The translations under genes and the position numbers were made by a program. A stretch of DNA of 64,000 nt from Bacteroidales bacterium (GTDB lineage Bacteria; Bacteroidota; Bacteroidia; Bacteroidales; UBA932): positions 62,001 to 126,000 of the forward strand of contig JAQVBQ010000001.1 of the NCBI GenBank assembly GCA_028690215.1, read 5' to 3'. This document shows, one piece after another, positions 28,342 through 37,581 of the stretch (position 1 is its first letter; every line of letters begins with the position of its first letter). Below the pieces are notes generated by a model that saw only the letters and a program-made list of their open reading frames with translations, did not search any database and had not been told where the DNA came from.

Positions 28342-29175
28342 ATGAGTGAACCAACAAGAGTGCTTTATGTGAGTTCTGAGATATTCCCTTACATGAAAGA
28401 GTCCAAAATCTCTGTTGTTGGTAGGTACTTGCCACAAGGGGTGCAGGAGAAAGGTTTTGAGATTCGTTCATTTATGCCTAAATACGGCATAATCAACGAG
28501 AGACGAAACCAGCTCCATGAGGTTATCCGCCTCTCCGGCATGAATATCATAATCAATGACATCGACAGGCCGCTTATCATTAAGGTTTCATCCATACCAT
28601 CCGCGCGCATGCAGGTGTACTTCATTGACAATGAAGATTATTTTTACAGGAAATTCATCTATCAGAACGAAAAAGGAGAGTATTTCCCTGACAATGATGA
28701 AAGAGTCCTCTTCTTTGCAAAAGGCGTTCTCGAGACAGTCAAGAAACTCAGATGGCAACCGGATATAATACATTGCCAAGGATGGATATCTCACCTGATT
28801 CCCATCTTGCTGAGAAAATGCTATCATGAAGATCCCATCTTCACTAACAGCAAAGTAATCGTCTCATTGTACAATGAGGCTTCAGACCTCGAATTCAACG
28901 AAAAAACACGTTCAAAGATTTTATCTCCCGGAATAAAAAATAAGGACCTTGAATTGCTCAATCCAGCTAATGGCATAAATCTTGCTAAACTTGCCATACA
29001 GTATGCCAACGGTGTTATTATGGGAAGTGAAAGCTTGCCGGAGCCGGTGACTGAAATGATAAAGAGCTGCTCCGTCCCACTCTTGCCTTATATGGAGGTA
29101 TCACAACAGGACACGACATACATACAGGAGTACGTTCAATTTTATGATCAAATTTTAGGGAAAAATGTCAAATAG
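28342..29175 (+). CDS. Glycogen/starch synthase N-terminal (GT5) domain protein
   Basis: A 277-aa protein corresponding to the N-terminal half of ADP-glucose-type glycogen synthases. It starts TRVLYVSSEIFPYMKESKIS, where true synthases have the K-x-G-G-L motif, and continues with the DIIHCQGWISHLIPILLRK segment that matches the D-W-H region. The C-terminal nucleotide-sugar-binding domain is absent and the GGL of the substrate loop is changed, so catalysis is doubtful. Short GT5-like proteins of this kind are familiar in Bacteroidales. It overlaps the DUF4270 gene by 11 nt, implying coupled expression. Confidence 0.75.
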   Translation: MSEPTRVLYVSSEIFPYMKESKISVVGRYLPQGVQEKGFEIRSFMPKYGIINERRNQLHEVIRLSGMNIIINDIDRPLIIKVSSIPSARMQVYFIDNEDYFYRKFIYQNEKGEYFPDNDERVLFFAKGVLETVKKLRWQPDIIHCQGWISHLIPILLRKCYHEDPIFTNSKVIVSLYNEASDLEFNEKTRSKILSPGIKNKDLELLNPANGINLAKLAIQYANGVIMGSESLPEPVTEMIKSCSVPLLPYMEVSQQDTTYIQEYVQFYDQILGKNVK

Positions 29176-30523
29176 GATTCATTTCCGATCTGTTGCGGCA
29201 CTATTAGTATCTTCAGCAATCACAATTTCATGTATAAACATAGACAAAACTGTCGGAGAGGATTTAATTCCCACAGATCACACTTTGACGGTGAGCACTG
29301 CATCTGTAGAAATACCAGTACAGATGAAGATGATAGACTCCCTGCAGTCCATCTTCCCTGATTATCTCGTGACAGGCGCATACAAGGATCCTGATTTTGG
29401 GCTCACAACCTGCAATACAGCCTTTCAGCTAGTTCCTTATGCAACAGAGAATGATTTCGGTGACAACCCTCAGCCTGTTTATCTCAGAATGGAGATCGGG
29501 GTTGAAAGGGCTCTTTGCCTGATAAGGGGAGAAGAGAGCATTCCTCAGAACGTATATCTTTATGCATTGAACAAGGAGATTGACTCAACCACCCTATACA
29601 ACAACTCTTTCTCAAGAAGTGATTATGGCTTGACCCCTCTCAATATAGGTACAGCGGTTTATACCGGGGGTGACTCAATTAACATTGAAATGAACCTTGA
29701 TTATGCAAGAATGCTGCTTTCAGCAACAAAAGAGGAGAGAGATTCCGTCAGCATGTTTGTAAAGAGGTTTAAAGGTTTCGTCATCACCACAGACCCTGTT
29801 CCGGACGGAATAAACGGAGGCCGTTTCAATATGATAGATCCGGCATCTGTCTTTATGAAGATGAAATACCGCCATGTTTCTGCTGCAAAAAACATAGATA
29901 AGGACAGTATTCTCCTATACAATATTTTAACTACAAAGTGCTTTTACACCAACTTATTCTCTCATGGTTCAAAGTCTCTTGAAAATACAGCTCCGGGAGA
30001 AAAGATTATGCTTGAGGGTCTGGGCGGTGTAAAACCATACATCAACTTCAAGGATGTAAGAGCAGAGTTCCTTGCCTGGGCTCAGACAAAGAATATTGAT
30101 CTCAATAAGGTACTTATAGCAAAAGCAGAGCTGATACTCCCATATGAGTTCCCGAATGACTTCACCGTAATGGAGCAGTTTCCTGCATCGATCTATCTTG
30201 CATATAAATATTTCGCGGAGGATTATAAATCAAAAATGTACTATCCTATAAACGATATTTATGGTGTAGGTGCAGGTACTCTAAACAGGTCTCTTTTCTA
30301 CTACTCTATGGACATCAGCACATTCCTGCAACATGTTCTGAACAACACACTCGAAGAAGAGAAGTGGAACACATGGATTACTCCTGTCACGCAGGTATCA
30401 AACTCTTACACCGGAAGTGTAACATATTACATAGACAATCAGATATACAGCAAGGCTACACTAAACGGAGCTTCAAGCACAAGAAGACCAAAGATCAACA
30501 TTACATATTCGGTTCTACCTTAA
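29165..30523 (+). CDS. DUF4270 domain-containing lipoprotein
   Basis: A 452-aa secreted protein whose signal peptide ends in a lipobox-like AITISC at about residue 23. The segment DKTVGEDLIPTDHTLTVSTA at the start of the mature part and the beta-rich body are typical of DUF4270, a Bacteroidota family of unknown function thought to be exported. It is the second gene of a two-gene unit with the GT5-domain protein and ends before a strong terminator. Confidence 0.82.
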   Translation: MSNRIHFRSVAALLVSSAITISCINIDKTVGEDLIPTDHTLTVSTASVEIPVQMKMIDSLQSIFPDYLVTGAYKDPDFGLTTCNTAFQLVPYATENDFGDNPQPVYLRMEIGVERALCLIRGEESIPQNVYLYALNKEIDSTTLYNNSFSRSDYGLTPLNIGTAVYTGGDSINIEMNLDYARMLLSATKEERDSVSMFVKRFKGFVITTDPVPDGINGGRFNMIDPASVFMKMKYRHVSAAKNIDKDSILLYNILTTKCFYTNLFSHGSKSLENTAPGEKIMLEGLGGVKPYINFKDVRAEFLAWAQTKNIDLNKVLIAKAELILPYEFPNDFTVMEQFPASIYLAYKYFAEDYKSKMYYPINDIYGVGAGTLNRSLFYYSMDISTFLQHVLNNTLEEEKWNTWITPVTQVSNSYTGSVTYYIDNQIYSKATLNGASSTRRPKINITYSVLP

Positions 30524-30555
30524 AGAAAACCGGATATAGTTAGGACATAATAAAA

Positions 30556-30585
30556 AAAGAGGGTATTGAAATCAATACCCTCTTT
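30556..30585. terminator. Bidirectional terminator between the DUF4270 gene and fabF
   Basis: Stem AAAGAGGGTATTGA pairing with TCAATACCCTCTTT, flanked by A and T runs, between two convergent genes. Its core resembles the terminator at 2623-2645. Confidence 0.88.
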
Positions 30586-30603
30586 CTATTTTTGTAGGTA
30601 AAT

Positions 30604-31857
30604 TTACTTGATCTTTCTGAATATGATTGAGGAGTTATGTCCTCCAAAACCAAAGGTATTATTCAGAGCAGCATTTACTTCACGCTTCTGGGCGTGGTTT
30701 AGGGTTAGGTTTAGCTTGTAATCGATCTCCGGGTCTTCCTCTTCGAAGTTGATTGTAGGTGGAACGATGCTGTCTTTAATAGCGTGGATACATGCAAGCG
30801 CCTCAATTGCTCCGGTTGCACCCAGAAGGTGTCCGGTCATTGATTTTGTAGCACTGATATTTAATTTGTATGCATGTTCTCCGAATACAGCCTTGACAGC
30901 TTTCAGTTCGGCAATATCTCCTAATGGAGTAGATGTACCGTGAACATTGATGTAATCAATATCCTCAGGTTTCATGCCGGCATCTTCGAGAGCCAGTTTC
31001 ATAACTTCTTTTGCTCCCAATCCTTCAGGATGCGGAGCTGTGATATGATAGGCGTCTGCAGTCATAGCGGCACCGGTTACTTCACAGTAGATCCTGGCAC
31101 CTCTTGCTTTAGCATGCTCGTACTCTTCAAATACAAGTATACCTGATCCCTCACCCATGACGAAACCGTCACGGTTCTTGTCAAAAGGTCTTGATGCGTG
31201 AAGAGGATCATCGTTTCTTGTAGAAAGAGCCTGCGCTGAATTGAATCCGCCTATGCTCGGGATAGAAATTCCAGCCTCCGATCCTCCTGTAACAATAATA
31301 TCGGCCTTGCCGAGTTTAATGTACATAAGGGCATCTGCCATGGCATGTGTAGAAGATGCACATGCAGAAACGGTAGCATAGTTAGGGCCTCTGAAGTTAT
31401 ACTTCATTGAAACAAGTCCCGGCGCTATGTCTGGAATCATTTTTGGAATGATAAAGGGGCTAAATCGAGGCACTTTTCCACCTTCGACATAGCCCTCTAC
31501 CTCACTGTATAGGGTGTTTATACCACCTATACCTGAGCCGAGTATCACTCCTATTCTGTCCGGATCGATTTTTTCCGAGTCAATATTGCTGTCTTTCACT
31601 GCCTGTTCAGCAGCTATAAGGGCAAATTGTGAATAGAGGTCGAGCTTGCGCTCTTCTTTACGGTCAATGCCATATTTACTCGGTTCGAAATTTTTGATTT
31701 CACAAGCAAATTTTGTTTTGAACAGAGTAGTGTCAAAACGGGTAATAGGACCACATCCATTGACGCCCTCGTCCAGATTCTTGAAAAAATCCTGAACATT
31801 GTCCCCAAGTGGATTTATTGTTCCTATACCGGTAACTACAACTCGTTTTAATTCCAT
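30604..31857 (-). CDS. fabF: Beta-ketoacyl-ACP synthase II
   Basis: FabF condenses malonyl-ACP with acyl-ACP in fatty acid elongation. The 417 aa carry the catalytic Cys in SACASSTHAMADAL and the two His in VHGTSTPLGD and SMTGHLLGATGA, with GFGGHN near the end. It lies 17 nt after acpP, whose product it uses. Confidence 0.96.
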   Translation of the reverse strand: MELKRVVVTGIGTINPLGDNVQDFFKNLDEGVNGCGPITRFDTTLFKTKFACEIKNFEPSKYGIDRKEERKLDLYSQFALIAAEQAVKDSNIDSEKIDPDRIGVILGSGIGGINTLYSEVEGYVEGGKVPRFSPFIIPKMIPDIAPGLVSMKYNFRGPNYATVSACASSTHAMADALMYIKLGKADIIVTGGSEAGISIPSIGGFNSAQALSTRNDDPLHASRPFDKNRDGFVMGEGSGILVFEEYEHAKARGARIYCEVTGAAMTADAYHITAPHPEGLGAKEVMKLALEDAGMKPEDIDYINVHGTSTPLGDIAELKAVKAVFGEHAYKLNISATKSMTGHLLGATGAIEALACIHAIKDSIVPPTINFEEEDPEIDYKLNLTLNHAQKREVNAALNNTFGFGGHNSSIIFRKIK

Positions 31858-31874
31858 ATGCTTGTACTGGGAAT

Positions 31875-32111
31875 TTATTTTGCGTTCTTTTCAATGTAAG
31901 AGATAGCATCTCCTACAGTTGAGATTTTCTCAGCTGCTTCGTCAGGAATTGTAATACCGAAAGCCTTTTCGAATTCCATGATAAGTTCTACTGTATCGAG
32001 TGAGTCAGCACCTAAATCATTAGTAAAACTTGCAGTTGGTGTTACCTCAGATTCCTCAACGCCCAACTTGTCAACGATGATGGCTTTAACCTTTGCATTA
32101 ATGTCTGCCAT
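31875..32111 (-). CDS. acpP: Acyl carrier protein
   Basis: A 78-aa acidic protein that carries growing acyl chains on phosphopantetheine attached to the Ser of [20 protein letters not shown]. The size and the four-helix pattern are standard. A TTTCTTTG sequence at about 32151-32160 on the minus strand is a weak candidate -7 element. Confidence 0.97.
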   Translation of the reverse strand: MADINAKVKAIIVDKLGVEESEVTPTASFTNDLGADSLDTVELIMEFEKAFGITIPDEAAEKISTVGDAISYIEKNAK

Positions 32112-32283
32112 AATTAAAAAAATTAGTTAATAATTGTATTTATTTTCAAAACCAGGATGCAAAGAAAAACAAAAAAAATGTAAAAAAGAAATTTCTGCCA
32201 AGTGAAGTTATAATAATTTGATATACATATATATAGCAAATAGAGTGTAATTATAAGCAGATTTCGTTATTGAGTTTTTTTGT

Positions 32284-32291
32284 TATCTTTG
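32284..32291 (+). promoter_or_regulatory. Predicted -7 element that decides the purN start
   Basis: TATCTTTG fits TAnnTTTG. An in-frame ATG-like start at 32280 would lie inside it, so purN must start further down, at 32310. Confidence 0.5.
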
Positions 32292-32309
32292 TACTTTAAT
32301 ATGCTAATA

Positions 32310-32888
32310 ATGAGTAGTATAAAAATTGCTATTTTCGCCTCAGGGTCAGGCACAAATGCGGAAAATATCATAAAATATTTCAGTGCCAAAACTCTGTGCG
32401 AAGTCAGCTTGGTTCTTTGCAACAAAAAGGATGCCTATGTGACAGAACGGGCGAGACAACTCAATGTGCCGTCAGTTATATTCACCAAAAGTCAGCTTGA
32501 AGATAGCACCTATATTGATGAACTCCTCTCTGAAAAAGGTGTGGAATTTATAATACTTGCAGGATTCCTCCTCAAGATTCCCGAGAGGTTGCTCAATAAA
32601 TACCACAAGAGAATAATAAACATCCATCCTGCATTATTGCCTAAATACGGAGGAAAGGGCATGCACGGCATGCATGTGCATGAGGCCATCATCGAGGCAG
32701 GAGAAAAGGAGTCTGGAATCACAGTACATGTTATTGATGCCGATTACGATAAAGGAGAGACAATATTCCAGGCAAAGTGCACTATTGAGAATGGTGACAC
32801 ACCTGATATACTTGCCTCAAAGATACATGAACTGGAACAGAGATATTTTCCTGAGGCTATACAGAATTACATACTGAAAACAAGGTAA
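32310..32888 (+). CDS. purN: Phosphoribosylglycinamide formyltransferase
   Basis: PurN transfers a formyl group from 10-formyltetrahydrofolate to GAR in purine synthesis. From the ATG at 32310 it is 192 aa, starting MSSIKIAIFASGSGTNAENI, the usual phosphoribosyl-binding start. The catalytic Asn-His are in RIINIHPALLPKYGGKGMHG and the Asp in DADYDKGETIFQ. Earlier starts at 32280 and 32301 lie in or at the predicted promoter. Its last 22 nt overlap the end of the M20 gene on the other strand. Confidence 0.93.
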   Translation: MSSIKIAIFASGSGTNAENIIKYFSAKTLCEVSLVLCNKKDAYVTERARQLNVPSVIFTKSQLEDSTYIDELLSEKGVEFIILAGFLLKIPERLLNKYHKRIINIHPALLPKYGGKGMHGMHVHEAIIEAGEKESGITVHVIDADYDKGETIFQAKCTIENGDTPDILASKIHELEQRYFPEAIQNYILKTR

Positions 32889-34027
32889 TTCAGTATTTCC
32901 AAAGAGGGTACTAGTATTTCATCTGAAAAACGGTACTCGGGCTTGTGTATATCCGGCGTACCAATACCATTTCCTATATCAAAATAAGATGCCTGCACCC
33001 CGGTCGTAAAATGGCAAAAATCGTCTGACCCACGCCCAGGTTCATCCACATACACAACTTTATGTCCTGTGGACTCAGCTGCCTTAACAACCATATTATT
33101 TGCTTCATCAGTGTTCACAGTAGCCGGGAATCGGTCGTGATAACTAATTTTAAGATCAAGTTTGTCCCTTTTGGCAAAACCCGTGGCCATCTCCTCCACA
33201 GTCGAACAAAGTTTCTCGAGGCCGGTGTCTTTAAAACCTCTCAATGTTAGTCTCAGAACACCATCCCCGGGAGTCACACCATAGTTTGCCTCACCAATCT
33301 CGACATTCACGACAGTTGAGAGCACAAATCCGTCAAACATACCTTCAGCACTGTTAAGCCTTTTTGTCTCCGAAATCAGTGCAAAAATGGCATCTGTGGG
33401 CGATTTTGCCTGCTCAGGATATGCTGCGTGAGATGCCTCCCCGGTGAAACGAAGCTCCATGCCTACTGAAGCTGCGGCATAAGTACCACGATGTATCACT
33501 ACCCTGTTCAGCTCATAGTTTGGATTGTTATGCAGTGAAAAGACATAGTCAAACTTTAAGTCCAGACCTTTCATCTCCTTCACCATTAGGGCAGCTCCCT
33601 CACCAATCTCCTCGGCAGGCTGGAAGAGAAGATATACCTTGCCGGCAAAATCCCGGTTTACATGTAATCTTTGGGCGAGACCAAGAATGATTGCCATATG
33701 GCCATCGTGGCCGCACAGGTGTTTGCATCCACTATCAGTATCTATAGCATCCAGCTCACAGCGGAACATCTTTGACGGACCGGGTCTGTTGCCCCGGTAC
33801 TCAGCAATTATGCCATACCCTCCAATATTTCTGAACAATCTGTCCGGCTCTGTTTTTGTCAGATATTCCAACACAACCTCAGCAGTTTTTTTCTCCTTAT
33901 GTGAGTATTCAGGAATGGCATGAAGCCTCTCCCTTATTGTTTTCAAATCATCTTGTGATCTCATCTCTATGGTTGTGGTTATCATGAGCATAAACAGCAA
34001 AACTCTAAAAAGTTGTCTGTTTTTCAT
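32867..34027 (-). CDS. Secreted M20 family amidohydrolase
   Basis: A 386-aa metallohydrolase of the M20 family (aminoacylase/hippurate hydrolase-like), which removes acyl groups from amino acids or cleaves small peptides. A signal peptide lies at residues 1-24. Metal and catalytic motifs: CGHDGHMAIILGLA, FQPAEEIGEGA with the Glu pair, SLHNNPNYE, and the dimerisation domain with GEASHAAYPEQAKSPTDA. The ATG at 34045 is rejected because it lies in a -7 promoter box, so MKNRQLFRVLL at 34027 is used. Confidence 0.88.
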   Translation of the reverse strand: MKNRQLFRVLLFMLMITTTIEMRSQDDLKTIRERLHAIPEYSHKEKKTAEVVLEYLTKTEPDRLFRNIGGYGIIAEYRGNRPGPSKMFRCELDAIDTDSGCKHLCGHDGHMAIILGLAQRLHVNRDFAGKVYLLFQPAEEIGEGAALMVKEMKGLDLKFDYVFSLHNNPNYELNRVVIHRGTYAAASVGMELRFTGEASHAAYPEQAKSPTDAIFALISETKRLNSAEGMFDGFVLSTVVNVEIGEANYGVTPGDGVLRLTLRGFKDTGLEKLCSTVEEMATGFAKRDKLDLKISYHDRFPATVNTDEANNMVVKAAESTGHKVVYVDEPGRGSDDFCHFTTGVQASYFDIGNGIGTPDIHKPEYRFSDEILVPSLEILNYLVFSM

Positions 34028-34042
34028 ATGGTGTTGTTTTAT

Positions 34043-34050
34043 CAAATTTA
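34043..34050 (-). promoter_or_regulatory. Predicted -7 element for the M20 gene
   Basis: TAAATTTG on the minus strand fits TAnnTTTG; the first ATG downstream of it is at 34027, fixing the gene start. Confidence 0.45.
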
Positions 34051-34117
34051 TGTAAAAATTTTAGGATGTGCTCTTAATATCTCAATTTTGCACGTCGCAA
34101 AAAATAAAACCATAAAA

Positions 34118-36097
34118 ATGTACAAAAATCAAAAAAAACGTACCCCCATCTGTTTTAAAAGATGGAAGCGTGCTCCCTGGGCTGCTTTTGCATCCATGGG
34201 AAAGCTGATAAAGATAGGTGTCCTATCTGTATCATGCTCAATTTTGGTCATGAGGAGCCAGCCACTGCTAGCGCAGAGCAGCACCAAAAGTGACAATGAC
34301 ACTATCCGGGCTCTTGAAGAGCTTGTAATCAACACAGAACGACCCACGCCATTCCAGCCTCTGGTAAGAATCGTATCGGTCATCCAGAGAAGCGAAATAG
34401 AGCAGGCTGCTGTCAAAAACCTTCCCGATCTTTTGCGACACTTTTCCGGGATTGACCTTCGTAGCCGTGGAAGCGAAGGTGTTCAGGCAGACCTGAATAT
34501 TCTCGGAGGAACTTTTGATCAATCAATGGTTATGATCAATGGAATCAACTACACGGACCCACAAACCGGACACTACTCACTTGACATACCAATAGAACTT
34601 TCTCAGATAGAGCGCATTGAAGTACTGCAAGGGCCCGGAGCAATAAACATTATCACCCGTAATCCCTCAAGTCGGGATATCAGTGCAAGCCTCTCAGGCG
34701 GAAGTCACGGATATCTGAAGGGCAGCGGCAATATCGGATTCTCCGGCGGCGCTCTTTCCGGGCAGATTGGAGGAGGTTACAGCCAATCTGACGGATATTC
34801 CGAAAACACCGATTTTAATATTTCTAACCTCTTTTCAAACATTACTCTGAATATTCATCCGGGACACTTGCTGACCTTCACGGGAGGCTACCAACATAAG
34901 GAGTATGGAGCCAACAGCTTCTACTCTGTTGCATACCCAGAACAGTTTGAAGAGACCCGTACATTTCTCTCCTCCTTACAATACCTTTATGAAAGTAAGG
35001 GTTGGCAGGTACGCGGTTCTATATACCAACGCAGGCATTACGACCGTTTCGAACTTTTCCGGTATGATGCAGCCTCATGGTATACCGGGCACAATTATCA
35101 CCAAAACGATATCTACGGATTTTCTACCGAAGCAGCCCGCAGATGGAGTACCAAGAGCACAACCATGATAGGTGAAGGCTACCGTGTAGAGCATATCTAC
35201 AGCACCGTTCTGGGAGATCCACTCAAAAGTGGGAAGAGTGTCCCATTTGAGGATGATATCGAGTATACACGTTCTAAACAACGTGATATACCCTCAATCT
35301 ACATCAAACAGACGGAGGTTATAGGAAGATGGCGCCTGAATGCCGGCGTCACCCTTGAAAGATCCGGGGATGTGACACATCTCTGTTACGGAGTTTCCGG
35401 CTCTTACAGCATCTCTCCTTATCTGGAGGCAAATGGCTGGATAAACAACTCATTCAGAAACCCGACCTTTACTGATCTCTATTACAAGAGCCCTACTCAG
35501 ACCGGAAATATGAATCTGAAGCCGGAGGAGATGATAACCGGTCGTATTGGGATTAAATACACTAAGCGCAATCTGTCTTCTTCAATATATACTTTTTACA
35601 GAAGGGGTGTGAGGATGATTGACTGGACAAGAGAGAGCGGGTCAGACCAGTGGAGCGCCAGCAATATCACAAATGTCAACTCAACCGGATTAGAGTATTC
35701 TCTGAGATATATCATGAATTATGGCATTTTAAAAAGTGCCGGGATACTCTATGCATATCTTGATGTGACAAAGAATAGTCCCGGGATCCATTCGCTCTAT
35801 GCGACTGACTTTCTCAGACACAAGGCAGCACTCACTATTGACCACAAAATTGCAGGCAAACTCGGGGCAAGCTGGGTTTTCAGCTACCAGAAGAGAGAGG
35901 GGACATATCTTGGTGCGGATAATACCGAGATTCCATACAAAGGATTCATGCTTGCAGATCTCAAGTTATCATGGAACAGTAAGAGATACAACATTTCAAT
36001 GGATGTCACCAATCTTTTTGACAAGGAGTATCTCTATATAGGTAATCTGCCCCAACCCGGCAGATGGATAAAGTGCGGGGTTGAGGTCAGACTCTGA
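34118..36097 (+). CDS. TonB-dependent outer membrane receptor, BtuB-like
   Basis: A 659-aa receptor that imports a ligand across the outer membrane using TonB energy. The plug domain is clear (VIQRSEIEQAAVKNLPDLLR, then MINGINYTDPQTGHYSLDIP and IERIEVLQGPGAINIITRNP), followed by a beta-barrel ending NLFDKEYLYIG and GRWIKCGVEVRL. There is no carboxypeptidase-like N-domain and no SusD partner, so it is not of the SusC type. The N-terminus MYKNQKKRTPICFKRWKRAP resembles Bacteroidales BtuB-type receptors as I remember them; vitamin B12 or another corrinoid or chelate is possible, but no riboswitch is visible. The upstream in-frame starts overlap the M20 promoter and are rejected. Confidence 0.82.
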   Translation: MYKNQKKRTPICFKRWKRAPWAAFASMGKLIKIGVLSVSCSILVMRSQPLLAQSSTKSDNDTIRALEELVINTERPTPFQPLVRIVSVIQRSEIEQAAVKNLPDLLRHFSGIDLRSRGSEGVQADLNILGGTFDQSMVMINGINYTDPQTGHYSLDIPIELSQIERIEVLQGPGAINIITRNPSSRDISASLSGGSHGYLKGSGNIGFSGGALSGQIGGGYSQSDGYSENTDFNISNLFSNITLNIHPGHLLTFTGGYQHKEYGANSFYSVAYPEQFEETRTFLSSLQYLYESKGWQVRGSIYQRRHYDRFELFRYDAASWYTGHNYHQNDIYGFSTEAARRWSTKSTTMIGEGYRVEHIYSTVLGDPLKSGKSVPFEDDIEYTRSKQRDIPSIYIKQTEVIGRWRLNAGVTLERSGDVTHLCYGVSGSYSISPYLEANGWINNSFRNPTFTDLYYKSPTQTGNMNLKPEEMITGRIGIKYTKRNLSSSIYTFYRRGVRMIDWTRESGSDQWSASNITNVNSTGLEYSLRYIMNYGILKSAGILYAYLDVTKNSPGIHSLYATDFLRHKAALTIDHKIAGKLGASWVFSYQKREGTYLGADNTEIPYKGFMLADLKLSWNSKRYNISMDVTNLFDKEYLYIGNLPQPGRWIKCGVEVRL

Positions 36098-36102
36098 TCA
36101 GA

Positions 36103-37581
36103 CTACCTTAGTTGGAAAATCACAGGGAAAACATAACGTACCTTTACATTTTTTCCCCTCTGAGTACCGGGAGTCCACTTCGGAGACATTGCGACAACCC
36201 TTAGTGCCTCCTGATCCAACGATGGAGCAACACCCCTGACAACCTTTACATCGCGGACGTCTCCCCCCTCGTCTACAACAAAACTAAGGATTACTCTACC
36301 CTGCACCCTCTCTTTACGAGCATCTGCAGGGTAGTTTAATTGTTCGAAAACCCACTTTGTAAATACATTCTCGTCTCCCCCCTGGAATCTCGGTTTAATC
36401 TCGACGATCTGGAATGGGACCTCATCATCCGGACCATAAACCTTTTTAACTGGTATGAAAGGAATTTCTTCCATCTCATCCTCGTTTTTATCCATTTTAG
36501 TTTTGTCCTTTGCCGTTACTGGAGTAAAGTCCTCTACAACTACCTCTTTTGTGACTGTTGTAGTTGTGGTTGTAGTCTTTACTTTCTTTTGTACGGGTTT
36601 GTTCTGTGGGGCTGTCACTGGTTTGTTTTGTGTGGCTGCCACAGGTTTCTCCTGTTGGTCAAATACACCCGCTACCAGCTTGTCCGGAACTGCAGCCTTA
36701 ACCTCTTCCAAGGTCACGCATGAAATACCGATGAAGAGAGCGAGCGCTGACAATGACAGAAGAACAACTCCGGCCATTGATGTTTTCTTTTTAATCAAGA
36801 TGCTCATTTTTCTAAGTCTTTTAATTGTTAATGAATTATTTAACCTATTAGCTAATAAGGGTGAAATTCCAAATTGTATTGAGAGAATAAATTTCTGATA
36901 TCTGTCCACATCATAACCTCCCTCTATAACGTCTTCATCTGCCTGGAACTCGTGAACAGATGCCAACGCCTTTCCTGAGAGAAACATAAATGGATTGAAC
37001 CATTGAAATATTTTCAAGATTGATAATAGCAGCAAATCTCCGCTATGCTTTCTTGATATGTGGGCCTTCTCGTGACACAGCAACATTTGAGTCTCTGCAG
37101 TATCTTCAAGAAGTTTTTTACTCAAAAATATTGTTCTTAGGAAGGAGAACGGAGATTTTACATTGCTGTTGAAAACAACCCTAACACCTTCAATGCTCCT
37201 TTTCTCCCCTGTAAGGTACATTGCAGCAAGGACTGATATTTGAAACAACAGATATAGAGCATACAACACTGCCGCTATAAAAAAGATTTTTTCCAGATAG
37301 ATTCCGGGATCTGCACTCTGAATAGTCCCGGCACTATCGGCCACCCCTCCGGAGCCATCCGGCCTTATAATGACCTCAGGAAGTCGGATTTCAGGGATAT
37401 TTCCCTTGAACACAGGAATTGTTATCAATGGGAAGATTGTCGTAAACAGTGCCGACAGGAGTAGGTATACTCTCTGAACGCCATAGCTGCACTTTCTTTC
37501 TGCAACGGTTTTGTACAACAGCCAGAAGAGGGCTCCGCACAAAAGCGATTTTACGATATATAGAATAAGCTGTGTCATCAC
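36103..37581 (-). CDS. BlaR1-like M56 peptidase with C-terminal TonB domain
   Basis: A 492-aa inner membrane protein combining an M56 (BlaR1/MecR1-type) zinc peptidase with a TonB C-terminal domain. Membrane segments lie at about residues 5-25, 38-57, 100-122 and 272-290. The zinc motif is HEKAH at 170-174, with a likely third ligand Glu211 in VHEFQADED. After the last membrane segment comes a Pro/Gln/Lys- and Thr-rich linker, then a TonB domain at about 395-492 (LNYPADARKERVQGRVILSF). The penicillin-binding sensor of BlaR1 is missing. It probably senses an envelope signal and cleaves the neighbouring BlaI-type repressor, with which it overlaps by 4 nt. Confidence 0.88.
   Translation of the reverse strand: MMTQLILYIVKSLLCGALFWLLYKTVAERKCSYGVQRVYLLLSALFTTIFPLITIPVFKGNIPEIRLPEVIIRPDGSGGVADSAGTIQSADPGIYLEKIFFIAAVLYALYLLFQISVLAAMYLTGEKRSIEGVRVVFNSNVKSPFSFLRTIFLSKKLLEDTAETQMLLCHEKAHISRKHSGDLLLLSILKIFQWFNPFMFLSGKALASVHEFQADEDVIEGGYDVDRYQKFILSIQFGISPLLANRLNNSLTIKRLRKMSILIKKKTSMAGVVLLSLSALALFIGISCVTLEEVKAAVPDKLVAGVFDQQEKPVAATQNKPVTAPQNKPVQKKVKTTTTTTTVTKEVVVEDFTPVTAKDKTKMDKNEDEMEEIPFIPVKKVYGPDDEVPFQIVEIKPRFQGGDENVFTKWVFEQLNYPADARKERVQGRVILSFVVDEGGDVRDVKVVRGVAPSLDQEALRVVAMSPKWTPGTQRGKNVKVRYVFPVIFQLR

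Noticed and set aside
34013-34117. Upstream start for the TonB receptor
   Set aside because: The region overlaps the promoter and 5' end of the M20 gene; the signal-like N-terminus begins at 34118.
34046-34117. Cobalamin riboswitch before the BtuB-like receptor
   Set aside because: The leader is only about 70 nt and lacks the B12-box sequence; only a small TTTTGC/GCAAAA stem is present.
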